Translations under genes and position numbers: made by a program
Part shown: piece by piece, positions 48,545 to 60,717 of the stretch
Numbering within the stretch: the first letter of the stretch is position 1
Layout of the letters: every line of letters begins with the position of its first letter
The notes under the pieces: generated by a model
Database searches by the model: none
What the model was told of the DNA's origin: nothing
Seen by the model: only the letters and a program-made list of their open reading frames with translations
Assembly: GCA_026168455.1 (NCBI GenBank)
Contig: CM047431.1
Coordinates: forward strand, 10,885,703-10,949,702
From: Theocolax elegans
Taxonomy: Eukaryota > Arthropoda > Insecta > Hymenoptera > Cerocephalidae
Reading direction: 5' to 3'
DNA: 64,000 nucleotides

Positions 48545-49112
48545 TACGTTTTCTAGCGTGATAGCTCCTGTGTCAGATTCCATTCTTTGACGCTGTTCGG
48601 TCCAACGCTCGCAAGCGAAGAACGTATTTTCAGCGTCATCGTAGGCCCAGTCGCATTACTTGCAATATGGTGATGCAAGGCTGTTTATTTGGTGTAAATA
48701 GCCCCGGAAGTATCCGTGTCTAGGCAGAAACTGGGTGAGATAGAAGTTCATCGTCCGTGTGGAAAGCTTGTCCATCAAGTCTGCTAGAGTTCCAAAGTAT
48801 GCGTTCCTTCTTCCGTCGCAGTGTCAACCCTACCCATGTTCCTGCTACGTGCGTATGCACGTTTACGCTCCGCCGCGAGTAAGTCGATCGGAATGACGCC
48901 CGCGATCACGAGTACGGCGTTTTACGACACCGTCCGATACGTGCATGCGATCTTCAACCGCATCAGTAATCTCCGGATACTCGGTATCGGTCCGTTCGTA
49001 TTGACCATAAGTTTGCTCAAAGCATTTGTCTTTTCCGCTGATTTTTGGGTCATCGTACGTCACCCCCAGATACTTGACCTCATTCCTAGTCAAGGTGTAA
49101 ACCTCAACCAGG
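48545..49112 (-). pseudogene. R1/I-like non-LTR retrotransposon ORF2 C-terminal fragment
   Basis: Read across frames on the minus strand it gives TRNEVKYLGVTYDDPK, then VIAGVIPIDLLAAERKR, then FLPRHGYFRGYLHQ, and a Cys-rich end with YCK*CDWAYDDAENTFFACE. This is the usual post-RT region and C-terminal zinc-binding segment of R1- and I-type elements. Several frameshifts and a stop. It adjoins a gypsy RT fragment at 49115. Confidence 0.75.
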
Positions 49113-49560
49113 AACTACGAATGCGGTGATTTCCTTACTTGGTGGATCTAACAATACTTGATGATAAGCTTGACTTAAATCTAACTTAGAAATATACTTA
49201 GCTAACCTTAATTTATCTAATATATCATCAATATTCTTCATAGGATACGCGCACCTCTTGGTAATTTTATTCACATCCCTATAATCCAGACAAAAACGAA
49301 ACTTTCCATTTGGCTTGGGCACAATGACAGGGCAACAACGCCACGGACTATCGGAAGGCTCGATTATTCCTTCTTTCAACGTACGATCAACCTCTTCTTG
49401 AGCCGCAGACAACATTCGTGGTGCGTATCTTCTGGGACGCTATCTAATAGGATCATGATCTTGTACATCAATTTTATACTGGAATAAATTTGTGGTACCT
49501 AAAACTTCTGGCGTGGGTGGAATTTATTTGCCTAATAACTGCTGGATTTGTTCCTTTTCT
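49104..49560 (-). pseudogene. Gypsy D reverse transcriptase N-terminal part
   Basis: Contains TTNLFQYKIDVQDHDPI, a stop, RRYAPRMLSAAQEEVD, IVPKPNGKFRFCLDYRDVNK and KYISKLDLSQAYHQVLL. It ends at FVVPG, before the catalytic YxDD, where the R1-like fragment begins. Different family from gypsy A (FCLDYRDVNK versus FCIDFWKVNA). Confidence 0.88.
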
Positions 49561-49785
49561 TTTTCGGTAGCCTTAACCAATCCATCTATACTAGTTAGAG
49601 CGGGCAAACAACCTGGATCATGTCCATACGGGTAAAATTCGCATAATCTGCACTCTATCTACCGTAATCTTTACATCCAACTTCCATTGCACACTGGATT
49701 TCCATTTGCTAAGTTAACTGTGCTAGATATGAACCCTATAACTTTCTTTCCATTTTACATTTTATTCAACTCCTACTACGGAATG
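49561..49785 (-). pseudogene. Gypsy D gag-pol junction, protease mostly deleted
   Basis: Readable pieces are GHDPGCLPALTSIDGL and KATEKEKEQIQQLLGK, with stops between. There is no D-[ST]-G motif, so the protease is largely missing. Confidence 0.55.
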
Positions 49786-51399
49786 TTAAATAAATGATTC
49801 GGGTGCTAGAACGTAAGAGCTAGACTTTCCACAACTGGCTAATCCATTAGCACTTCTTTTCTGTTTCGGGTCTTTCCGGTTGGATGGGGAGGAATCCACG
49901 ACCTTTACTGATTCCTTCTTTGACCTTTTCCACTTTCTCTGGAAAATTTGTTGAAACATCCTTCTTCCAGCATATTGGATAATTTTTAAGAACAGTATTT
50001 GCTCTACCGCAACTCCAACAACAATTACTAGGACATTCTCTACTCCAATGATCCTTAGCCCCACATTTAAAGATCCGTTTCCTTTCCGCAATTTTGAAAC
50101 AGTGGGGGTGGCGGTAATCGTTTTACTGTTTGGTCCAGAGGACTGAGAGAAGGGTTGGCTCGAGGTTCTTGGATTATAAGTGGTTTTCGATTGCCATTTA
50201 TTGGTTTCACCATGGCATGAATTATTCACATCTCCGGGCTTTCTGGGCATTGGATTCGTATTACTGGTAACCATTATCTTACGCCATTCATTTACGAATG
50301 GATTACGTGACATAAGAACTTGATTCGTGGAGTAATTAGAATTTGGAACTGAATTGGGAATAAATCTGGAATTGGACGAATAGCTAGAATCTGGGATGGT
50401 GGAGGTTTTAGGTTTTGGATGGTTAGACGGAGGAAAATAGGGATTTAATGGTTGCTGGATAGAAGCTAATTCCTGATGTTTTGTAAATGGCTGCAACGAC
50501 TCTTCTTGACGATTACCGATAGGAGCGGTCTTATTGAACTTCCTTCCTTTTGGAGGTATATAAGCAGCACTTGGAAAATATGAGTCCTCTAATGAAGGAG
50601 GTGGCCTATACAATTTTTCCCTAATTCCTCTATGCTCTTCTCTTTTACCTAACTGCTGCAGCTCATCAAACGATTTGAATTGATCTCAATCAATTCTTTG
50701 ACGATAACTAGGATGTAAAATGTTATAAGCCCTATCCAATTGCAACATTAAACTCATTAGGGGTGTAACCTGATTCAATAAAATTCTAAGCTTAGTCAAG
50801 TAAATAGTTATTTCTTCCACCAACCGTTCGGTTCTTGTATCAATGGACATTTGTAGTCTTTCTTGAACATCTTCCATGCAATATTGCAACCTAAAAGTTC
50901 TTATGCTCTCTCCGGTACCAATACCAAGAATCATCATCCAAAACAGAAGGTAAAGACCGAACAACATCCTCCAAGGATAAATTATATGACACTTTGAACT
51001 CAGTCAAGTTTTCCAAGAATGCTTCAGAATCTTGCTTCTTAGTGCCTCTAAACTCCACATGGCACTTCTGTAATAATTCTCCCGTTCTCTTTCTTCTCAA
51101 CAAAATGGAACTATCCCAGCTGGATGAATTCCATTTACTTCAACTGGTATTATAACTATTTTCCGGTACATTGTTGGAAAATCTAATTCTGGTACTTGTA
51201 GCTGGATTGTTTACATTATTTACATTACTATTTATCCTAGTTTGATTAACAGGATCTACTCTTGAATTATTATTCGACCTATTAAATGTTCTTCTTTCAT
51301 CTTCATAATTCGGTCGGGTCATCTCCGTCTGTTGAATATTATAGATATCATAATCGTTCCTCGCTGGAATACTTGCTAGATAATTTCTTAAATGACTTG
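49786..51399 (-). pseudogene. Gypsy D gag, fragmented
   Basis: Segments are 51140-51330 (Asn/Arg-rich N-terminus), 50891-51103 (capsid-like: FRGTKKQDSEAFLENL, LPSVLDDDSWYWYRR), 50686-50967 (MEDVQERLQMSIDTRTERL, AYNILHPSYRQRI) and 49786-50613 (Ser/Pro/Asn-rich). Two decayed zinc knuckles lie near 49975-50075 (CGAKDHWSREC lacking its first Cys, then CWSCGRANT lacking His and the last Cys). Frameshifts separate the pieces. Confidence 0.8.
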
Positions 51400-51720
51400 T
51401 GATGAGTCCGCTAGGGATTAGGGTGGAAATCAACAACAAAAATTAAAAGAATAGAAAGTATATTTATTCGGCACTTAAGGTGCTTCAAAAAATGAACAAA
51501 ATACGGAACTTTGTTACGGAACCTCGCAGGTATGCAATTTAAATTTCGCTAGTCACGTTGGCTGCGGTCGCTCGTTCGCGCGTATATACGGGCCGCTCCG
51601 CGCCGTTATTCGCGTCGCGCACACACACTTGGATGGGAGCTGGATAAGAGGAACGGGAGCACGCCACACCTGACGGTCGTCTCCTAAATTACTCAATCAC
51701 CACACATATTTTACAAGCTG
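51400..51720 (-). mobile_element. Gypsy D 5' LTR, 3' portion
   Basis: Minus strand: TATA-like cgtatatacgcg near 51580, AATAAA near 51465, then CACCCTAATCCCTAG and an end CATCACA near 51399. The CACCCTgATCCCcAG motif also ends the LTR fragments at 53749 and 54655. The upstream LTR boundary is not clear. Confidence 0.5.
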
Positions 51721-53120
51721 CTCAAGGGTACGGGAAAACTCGGTGGTCGGTCGCTATCTCTTTCGTGACTCTCGATACGGAAAGTGCCCCGCGAGAGAGT
51801 CGGGTGCACATGCGCGCCGATCTCGACTCTCGAGTCGTGCGCGCTCGACGAACGTCGCGTCGTCCGTTCATAGTGTTGATTCTTTGACGTCACCGAGGGC
51901 TTCTCAAGTTGATTCTTCTAGGGCGTTGTGCTAGAAGATTTCGACGACGTATCCACGGGTACTGCTGGAGGACTCGCTGAGAGGTAAGATGACTATTCGT
52001 TCCAAAGAAGTAAGCTTGTAGGCTAAAAAGAGCCGTTTATCGTATGTTATAGGTACGGTACGAGTCGACGGCTACAATCCCGGTGCAGCGTTTTCGTACG
52101 GCGAGGAGGCGTCTACGTCCCTGGAACGACGTCGAGTAGGCAGTAGCACTCATCGGTACTCAGGATCCGCCAAGCTGCTCCTAAATAACTCCTTGGGTAT
52201 GTATGGATAATTCCTTTGTGAGTTAAGTGTTTTACCCGTGTGTCGTCCTAACCTCTAACTCGACCTGTCACTTCAACTCCTGTGTTCTCTGATCTTGCTG
52301 GGAGAAGCTGTATAGAATTATAGCTGCTCCATCCTCATTCCTTACTATAACACAGAGTATTTATTAGTTACTCTTACAGGTACTGGAGTCAACGCTGGTC
52401 ACTGGATTCCACGCAAGGTGCTTTTTTTCTATTCAACAGCTAGAGGTCCAAATCTTCTCTTGGGTAGGACTACATGGAGTCGATGGGACAAGGAGGGAAT
52501 GCTGAAAGGACTTAATTGCTTACTACCCTCAAGGACAGCACACATATAAGGCGAAGCACTAGTGTTGTCCTGACGGTGAAGGCCATGAGCGAACTCAGGA
52601 CATCAGGTAGGCTCCTCCGGGTCTGACACAGCAATCAAGATGAATCAAGGGAAACTATTACTAAATGAGCCTCGAGGACCCTCCTTAGCTCCACAGGACT
52701 GCAGTCAAAGCGAAGAGGCAGTATTCAGGCGGTAAGCTGTGGAGCTTCCAACGCCAACCAGTAAGTAGCTGTAACAGAGCAATGTAACAAGGGTATATAG
52801 CTGTATGTAGAGGACATGGAACAAAAAAATACATGTACAGCTGTATGTAAACACTACAGCTGTACAGGCAACAGTATAGGACAGAATGAGGTTAGGTTGC
52901 TATACATAAACAACGTGTACAGCAGACCTCTTAAAATAGCAAATAGATGGACTCGCATACTTGCGTAATCCCCACAATAAGGTAATTACCTGGAACTGTA
53001 TGAGGAGCTGATATCGGTCACCGTAGTTCGACGTCGTCGTGGAGAGAGGGTCGAGGCGGCTCCGGGCAGCGATGCGGCGGCGGGTGAGCTTCGTGCCTGA
53101 AACTCACACCGTACAAATTA
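51721..53120. other. Unassigned, probably LTR-derived DNA
   Basis: Moderate GC, many short open frames, no domain recognised. I cannot tell which of the neighbouring LTRs it belongs to. Confidence 0.3.
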
Positions 53121-53774
53121 GTTGAAGAACGCAAGAAGGAACGAGTTAATAGTTACCTGGGAGGAAGTTATACTGCCGAGACGTAAACAGCATCAGGTCA
53201 CCATACACCATACAGCCGACTTGTGTCGCTACAGTCTAAACACAGCGGTAATCGACTCGCATGCTCGATGCGAGATCGATGTAGCGCGTGCAAAGTACGT
53301 ACTGCGCAGGCGCGTGGTACGATCACGGCTCTCGAAAACGCCAAGAGCCAAAGCTCTACGGTCGGTCGACTCGACGACATAGCCACCTGCCAACAAGCAA
53401 TAGTGACTTGCGATTGAGTGCGAAAGAGTGATATCGCCGTTGAAGGACGAGTGCCGATTTCCTCGATAAAGGTTGGTGAATAATTCACTCTCGTTGCGTA
53501 CGGTACCGCCGAGAACACGTATTAGTGTGTGTGAGATCCTGGTCCCCTCCTTCCCCTTCCCCTTCCCTTCCCCTACAGCGAACCGTGATAGTAGCAAATG
53601 AGTAAATCTCCGACATCTTACGATAACCCGCGAGTTATCTTATTCGCCGCCTGTTAACGCGGCTTGCGCGCTCCCATCAATTGTATTGTTTGGTTGTAAT
53701 AAATACCTTTTTCAATTATTAATAAAATAGATGACCATCATTTAGTTGCACCCTGATCCCCAGTGCAGCGTGAC
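53121..53774 (+). mobile_element. LTR fragment (3' portion), plus strand
   Basis: AATAAA near 53698 and 53722, then TTTAGTTGCACCCTGATCCC and CAGCGTGACA at the end (53774). This is the same U5-like motif as in gypsy D. The antisense frames here (for example 53229-53597) have no domain. Confidence 0.45.
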
Positions 53775-54606
53775 AATGCAACACTTCATTAACGTAGCAT
53801 TATATGAAATTTTCTATAACAAAGCATTATATGAAATTTCATTTTCAAATAGCTTTTTATGCAATAGCATTTTGAGATAGAATTATTTTGCGCGAATTTT
53901 TGAAATAGCACAGTATGAAAATTTTTTTTAAATAGCATTTTTTTAACTTGCCACGCCGAAAAATTTTTTTATGAATAGGAGCCGTCGAAATAATAAAATT
54001 CAATAATTTATAAAATTTTATCCATAAAAATAAACATTTACAAACTTTTTACGCTGCTTAGTTTACGAGGATTATTTGCAACATTGAAATATTTGATAAT
54101 ACACAACTATTTAAAATCAAATTTACTTAACAAATTCAATTGTTTATATAATATTTGTTTATCAATTTACTAGACGAAAACCTGCCTGAAAATTTTTTAA
54201 ACACTAGTCAATTAGTTAACTTTAATTATATCATTGATTTTATAAATAAATAATTACGCACTCTGCAGTTATTATCATTTGAAGCTAGACAAACAACATA
54301 AATACATTATCGCTGTAACAATAGCAAAATTGTAGCAATAGCAATATTTGTTTCTTTTTTTTTTTAAATACTAATTTGAGCTTGCGTAATATAATTTTTG
54401 CAAGCATAAAAAAAACAAAAATTTTTATAGCAAAAAAAATTCAATTGACTTACCAAGTGAAAATAATAAAAAAAATGGAAAAATCACACTATTCTTACAT
54501 GAGGTAAAATGGCCGCCGAAAGTCAATTCCTCGGCATCCTCCCGCTCGTGTGTGCGGTAATGGCAAACCACGCGATCCCGAAATTTCCCGATTAAATTCT
54601 TAATAC
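53775..54606 (-). other. AT-rich leader-like DNA with GCATTATATGAAATTT repeats
   Basis: The first 180 bp hold degenerate repeats of gcattatatgaaatttt and atagcatttt. The remainder is AT-rich, and near 54510-54590 it has gcggccgccgaaagtc-like GC-richer sequence. It would be the leader downstream of the PBS at 54607. No gag is recognised. Confidence 0.35.
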
Positions 54607-54628
54607 CGGGGTCCTGTCACGGTCGCCA
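54607..54628 (-). other. Primer-binding site, LTR retrotransposon
   Basis: The minus strand reads TGGCGACCGTGACAGGAC, a PBS sequence common among insect LTR elements, directly after the LTR end. Confidence 0.7.
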
Positions 54629-54900
54629 TAAAATACGTTCACTGGGGATCAGGGTAAACGCCTCCCATTCATGTATAAAATGACACTTTTAAAATAAAAC
54701 TGGAATTTTACTAATAATAAAAAAATAATACATATTTAACATACACGCGTCACAGTCGCCAGCCGCGTTCACGCGGCAAATTTATTTTTGTTACAATCGC
54801 GATTATCGCACACACACGATTCACTCCACAGCTTGTTTGGGAAGCTGGAGGAACAGGGAAGCAAGGCAGGATATCTCACCTTCTAAGGCTAGATAAAAAT
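54629..54900 (-). mobile_element. 5' LTR 3' portion, minus strand
   Basis: Contains ACCCTGATCCCCAGTG near its end and a tcctgttcctccagcttccc to gtgtgtgtgcgataatcgcga stretch homologous to 47580-47655. The upstream LTR boundary is not identified, and no retrotransposon body follows. Confidence 0.55.
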
Positions 54901-55235
54901 AAAGAGATTCGCTTTCGTTAGTTGAAAACTAATTCTCTAAAACATACGTATTGCTCGACGGCCCGACTCGGAATCATATTCTTTATACTTATTATACAGT
55001 TTTAGAGCATCACAAGTGGTGGTTAATGAAATATTACATAAGGAAATTGAAAACAACAACTTTCATTTAAAGATTTATCCCATTCATTATTAATAACGAG
55101 TAAATTTCTTTTAATGCATCCTTCATAAAATGTATTACAAACAATCTCTCTAAATGAATGTAAATCTTAAAAAAATTCGGCGTCCTTTACATGTAATAAC
55201 AATAATCTAAGAAAGAATTGTTTTCGATTATAAGG
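54901..55235. other. AT-rich DNA, no gene seen
   Basis: No convincing ORF or repeat. Confidence 0.4.
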
Positions 55236-55545
55236 ATTTACATGATATATTCTTACTAATATATGTTTATTTATAGTACATTTCGATACATATATCCCGT
55301 GCAACGATCACTTCCTTCGCACACTTGTATCGAACTCTACTTTTTTAACGAAGTGTGTAAAACTCGCTGAAGTTAAGAATATGCTTAATGAGTATGAGCT
55401 CAACCACAACGAGATGAGGATTGAAAAGTGGAAGAGAATTTCACACACGGCGTACGCGAAGAATTTACTTGCGCAAAGTACAGTTACTTTGCGCATGCAA
55501 AACAAGCATGAGAAGTCGAGTTTCGCATACTTCGTTGAAAAATAG
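55236..55545 (+). other. Short open frame of unknown nature
   Basis: About 100 codons open between stops without an early ATG. The charged, helix-prone stretch includes LAEVKNMLNEYELNHNEMRI and ends in FAYFVEK. A possible splice acceptor (ttatttatag) precedes it at about 55277. It could be an exon relic or chance. The antisense frame at 55308-55616 overlaps it and is no better supported. Confidence 0.2.
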
Positions 55546-56435
55546 TACATTACGATACTAGTGCGAGAATATGATTTTGACCTCACGGGATGATTTGCGC
55601 ATAGCAATTTTTGCATTTAAATTTATAGACTTTAAATGGTCCTGGACTGGACTTTAAATTGTCCTGCCTCGTATGTTCGTGAAACGAAGCGTTCTTTAAA
55701 AACTAGGATAAATTAACATAGAAATAATAAAAATCTAGATTCAGTGATTAATCAACATGTATTTCTTTTTAAACATGTATTTGACTGTGATGGCGTAAAA
55801 TTGTTGATAGCGAGTGTAATTACAACAAACGTTTGATTTCTGAAATGATACATATCAAAATTGATAGTTATAATATTAACAAGAAAGAAGATATTAAATT
55901 TTTAAACACCACTAATTTGCCAGTTTTTAGAAATTTAAATGCCTAATTAACAACCGTTTGACGTTTCCTGTGTTTAAACTCGCTACATATATAAACACGA
56001 CGATGTACACAAAATTTAACAGATCTTTTGGCGCATCGATAATCCGATTAAAGGTACAAAATCTTTTATTGTCGGTGTATTTTCATATTTGCGTTCTCAA
56101 TTGTAATTTTGTTTTTTGTTCTGAAGAGGTTGGCAGACCGTGCCAACAAAACGTTGCTTGTATTAAAAAAACTGTCTTTTTAAGATTTTTTTTCCTTTGC
56201 CTCCGTCAGATCGCATATAAGTTTTCAAGATTAACACCATGGAGAGTGATTACGATATATACAATATTGAGTTAAAAGTTATATTCATGAGGGTAAAAAA
56301 AAGAAAAAGAAACATGAAACAATTCAAGAAAGGTAGCAAAGAAATTGTTCTGCTTGTCCCTTAAGAACATATCTTTTTTGTACTGAATATCAATTGTACT
56401 TATGCAGTCCGTGTACGAAAAACGTCACTAAACTA
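55546..56435. other. AT-rich DNA, no gene seen
   Basis: Only short low-complexity frames. Confidence 0.4.
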
Positions 56436-56439
56436 TCAG

Positions 56440-56545
56440 TGATTGTGAGAGGCACGTGGACTCATGGTGAAAAAACACCGCGAAGGAGACATCTTTTTAT
56501 CACGTCCACGTCGTTGACTCTGGGTTACGCCGAGAGTAAAAAATC
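56440..56545 (+). repeat. Remnant of the mariner subterminal region
   Basis: Reads gtgagaggcacgtggactca ... cacgtccacgtcgttg ... ctgggtta, a diverged match to 24646-24730 of the U3 mariner. No TIR is seen. An older copy of the same or a related family. Confidence 0.6.
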
Positions 56546-57240
56546 TCAATGAATTCAAGACAGATATTTGAAACTATTCAATACTTTCATTTAATAAATT
56601 AGTAGGATCATTGAATAATTATTTTGTCGAAAAAACTACTGTAAAAATCGAGCATAAGTACATATAGGAAACTTTGATAATTTTTTTCTCAAAAACTAAA
56701 AGCTTAAATAAAGATTGTCCAAAAACAAAAATGTCTTAAAATTTATCAAGAAATACTCTTGAATTTTTTTCTGATTTTTTGAAGATGATTTTTTTTTTTA
56801 AAAAGATTAATTAAGATAAAATTCGATTTTTCGAATATTTTTACATTTTTGCTGCTATTTTGGCAAAAAAGCGAGTATGTAAAAATTTCCTGGCGAACTT
56901 CAACTAATTTATGCACCATTGGTTTATTAGAACCTCATGAATTCATGTTTCTCATGTCTGAAAAAAAGTGTAATCTTTGAAATGACAATTTTTTGCCGCT
57001 TATTTTGAAAAAGCCGCCATATATTTTTTTGTAATCAAAATTGGCAAAATCTGAGCCCGGATTCTGATTTAACTTACCCAAAAATATAATGAATTAAACT
57101 TTAGACCCTGTTGCTACTTCGTCGAGTACCTAAAATTTAGCTATGAAAAGTTACCGAGGCCACCTGAAAATAATATATGTAGAATATTAGTATTAATTGG
57201 TATAAAAAGAATCTATATTAATTAAGTATACTTATCTAGT
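56546..57240. other. AT-rich DNA flanking gypsy B, no gene seen
   Basis: T/A-rich non-coding sequence up to the LTR start. Confidence 0.4.
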
Positions 57241-58121
57241 GGTCCTATTGGATAGATGCAAAGGTCTATTAGGTTGTCTCTGGATCAGCGTGTCCGGGTT
57301 TCCCTCGGTGACAGGTACTCCTTGGCACGCTGCATCTGAAAAAGAGAAATATATTAATATGGATATTTACTAAATAATATAATTAATGGTAAGGACAGGT
57401 ATTATGGGGAAACATATAAAAAGTTTATAAATATTAATAATAATATGAGTAGGGAGATGTGAGGAAAATGACAACGGATGGGTGTGTTGATTATTAATTG
57501 AGAAAGGAAAAAGAAGATAATAGAGATTGAAAATTACAAGAAGTAAGTATTAAACGGGGATAAGGAATAGGTGGAATTAGTAATAATAATTTATATATAA
57601 TAAATTAAATAAATATAAATAGATATTGTTTAGTTGGGAATAAACAAGGTAAGGAGTGTTATGTGTTAAGGAGAAAGAGGATTGTTAGTAGGGAAGTATA
57701 GGTTATATAATAAATATAATTAATTATTAGAAATAGTTATATCGATAGAAACACTTACGAGTATACATAAAATACTTAGGAGATTCTCTCCGTGAGCGTT
57801 TGTTGACGTCGGTGTTGGAGATGTTTCGCCGTGTGCCGTGTCGCCTGTGGAGCCTTGGTAGAGGTATGCGCGCACCTCCGGCCGCGCACCACTCCGCGGT
57901 AGTACCTGGGTACTATTCCCGACGGTGGGGATCGCGCACACCCGGGGAAACGGTCGCGAGGCACGTTGTTTACATGCCGGCCCGCGCTCAGTTGTCGCCA
58001 TCTTGAATCGATCTAGATTCAAGCGCGCGCACACTGAACACGCGGTCCGCGCTCGTATCGATACGGGGATCGCACGCATATTGTCTAGGGAATTCGGAAC
58101 ACGGATAGTGGGGGAACATGT

Positions 58122-59150
58122 TGTGACGTGGTATTCGCGTACCCGGTTAAATTAATTAATTGACGTAATTAATGAAAACCGTTGGGCCGCGTTGCCCAAT
58201 ACCGCGCACACAATTATTTATTTATCGCGAACTGCGGGCTGTCGCCAGGAACACGAGTTCGCTGGGACGTACGGTATGGAGGATTCGGGCGATCCTCCTT
58301 GCCTCGACACGATTTGTGAAAATTAAAGGATGTCGGCGGGAGCGGGGAGAACAATAAATACAATTAATTAAAATAAAAAATAATTATACCATTTATTTAC
58401 TTTTAATTAACAATTGGCTATCCAGGCCGTGTGCCGCGACAATGTTCTTTCGCGCGGGCGGAAGAATCGGGAGTCAACCGGATCGACATTCTCGCCTGCG
58501 GTTGACTTTACCCCGATCTCCGCTATTCGGGTACCGGCGTACCCGAATACACTCCCGATGTACACGCACACATACACTCGGGGTAATGGGGGGAACGCGC
58601 GGTAGTATATAATACACTTACCGGGGTGCGCCCCGTGGATGGCCCAGCCGATCCGTGTCCCTTTGTCCTCCTGGGCAACGGAGGACGACGTCGGCTGCGG
58701 TGGTGGAAGGCGGCCCTGTGCCGCGGCGAGTGCCTCGCGAACCGCGTCCGCACTCACACCAACACTTCCCGTCCTTGCTCACACTCACCAAATCACTCGC
58801 GGCTCACTCACGAGGATCGTCCGGGTAACCGATGGCTTTTGCGCCTCACGCGCCTTGTTAGCCAGAAAAACTCTACTCGGCCCGGATAGAATTTTGTCCG
58901 CCTCGAGCGGCGGATCGGGACATACTAACTAGGTATCTCCTAATTTTCGAAAAAGGGATGAGAGTGGGGAACACACACACACTCGCGCTCTCATCCCTAC
59001 GTACCATTGCGCGCGTAATTGTACACTTCGATCGACGTAAACAAATGTCGTCGGTTGGCCTTGACATACCAAAGGCTCCGACGACTTACATTTAACAGGA
59101 TTTAAATGCTTCGTTTACCGCGAAAAGATTGTGTGACGATTTCCGTCACA
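58122..59150 (+). mobile_element. Solo LTR-C inserted in LTR-B
   Basis: 1029 bp, TGTGACGTGG to CCGTCACA, flanked by the 4-bp duplication ATGT (58118-58121, 59151-59154). Uninterrupted LTR-B copies confirm the insertion point. GC-rich frames inside (for example 58407-58757) are not genes. A partial copy is at 40455-41150. Confidence 0.88.
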
Positions 59151-59722
59151 ATGTATATAAGAGTGCGGAGATAAATGTATATTTGAATTTAGCGCTGTTA
59201 ACTAGAGAATAATTTAGTGATCTATTGAACCAATCAATAGATAATTTTATTAGAGAATAAGACTTCCGTATGGGTAAATATAACAGCATATTACGTTATA
59301 TGACTGTAATTACCTTAAATACGGAAGTCGAAATACTAGTTGGGACAATGATAACTTATGCAAATTAGTTGTCATTTTTATCTATAGTAGGGCAAATACG
59401 GGTAGCTTTATTACACCTGTGACGGATACGGAACGGTTGGAGAATTATAATATTGCCGTATCCCTCGCAGATAACGAGAGAGAGAACAGATAGGGATATT
59501 AGGAGATTGATGGAGATAGAAAATCGGGGAAGAAGTTTGGCGTGACTCGGAAAAACGGATCATCGCCATTCTGATCCTACCGATCGTACAGTGTTGTATT
59601 CTGATTCTATCGATCTTAAACCATAGTATTATTTTTCGGCATTCCACCAAAGCAGGAGATTTTTTCAGGGGGATTTATCAGAAATATTCAGCAGGTTTTG
59701 AGGGGAATAATCATATATATAT

Positions 59723-60717
59723 GGGGTATTCCACGTGAAGTGGTCCGATCAAAATTTTAAAATGCACCAAATTTTGGGTACACTTTGCAAATATTTTTCA
59801 GAATACAGAAAAAAATTTTTAGGTACTGGAATCTATTTGCTCAAAAGTTATTCTAACCTCAAAAAGTGAATTTTTCCATATTTTTTTCAACACCAGCTGG
59901 GTTTACCGCTATATAACTCAAAATCTATCAACTTTTACTATAGAACATTATATGTAACATTCGTTGCTAATTATATCTAGAATTTATTCTTCTGGGTTAG
60001 AATTTCTAATCTCAAGGTCAATGTTACATAAACTACATGTCAATATTCAACTTGAAAAAAGTGCAAGTGCGCCACCTTTGATTTTTTCATCCAAAAGTCT
60101 AAAAGAAAGCTTGGAGCAATACCTTTCAAATGGTCTGTAGCATTTTTATGGCCTCCAATTCTGTAAAAAGTTATGACAATTTAAAGAAAGACAAAAAATT
60201 CACAAAAATTAACATGGTAATTCCCATTTAAATTTTTTAAAAAATTTCGTGTTTCTTTAAATTGTCATAACTTTTTACAGAATTGGAGGCCATAAAATGC
60301 TACAGACCATTTGAAAGGTATTGCTCCAAGCTTTCTTTTAGACTTTTGGATGAAAAAATCAAAGGTGGCGCACTTGCACTTTTTTCAAGTTGAATATTGA
60401 CATGTAGTTTATGTAACATTGACCTTGAGATTAGAAATTCTAGCCCAGAAGAATAAATTCTAGATATAATTAGCAACGAATGTTACATATAATGTTCTAT
60501 AGTAAAAGTTGATAGATTTTGAGTTATATAGCGGTAAACCCAGCTGGTGTTGAAAAAAATATGGAAAAATTCACTTTTTGAGGTTAGAATAACTTTTGAG
60601 CATATAGATTCCAGTACCTAAAAATTTTTTTCTGTATTCTGAAAAACATTTGCAAAGTATACCCAAAATTTGGTGCATTTTAAAATTTTGATCGGACCAC
60701 TTCACGTGGAATACCCC
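59723..60717. mobile_element. Foldback FB5 inserted in LTR-B
   Basis: 995 bp, ends ggggtattccacgtgaagtg and its complement. Nearly identical arms of about 465-495 bp surround a short loop near 60220. TA-rich flanks (tatatat / atatatat) hide the target duplication. No coding capacity. The close match between arms suggests a young insertion or arm homogenisation. Confidence 0.88.

Noticed and set aside
53198..53597. Overlapping ORFs on both strands
   Set aside because: LTR-like sequence with no domain; open frames on both strands at similar lengths.
55308..55616. 102-codon minus-strand ORF
   Set aside because: No domain; overlaps an equally plausible plus-strand frame; composition does not favour coding.
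58407..58932. Overlapping ORFs of up to 116 codons
   Set aside because: Inside solo LTR-C; open on both strands because of GC content.
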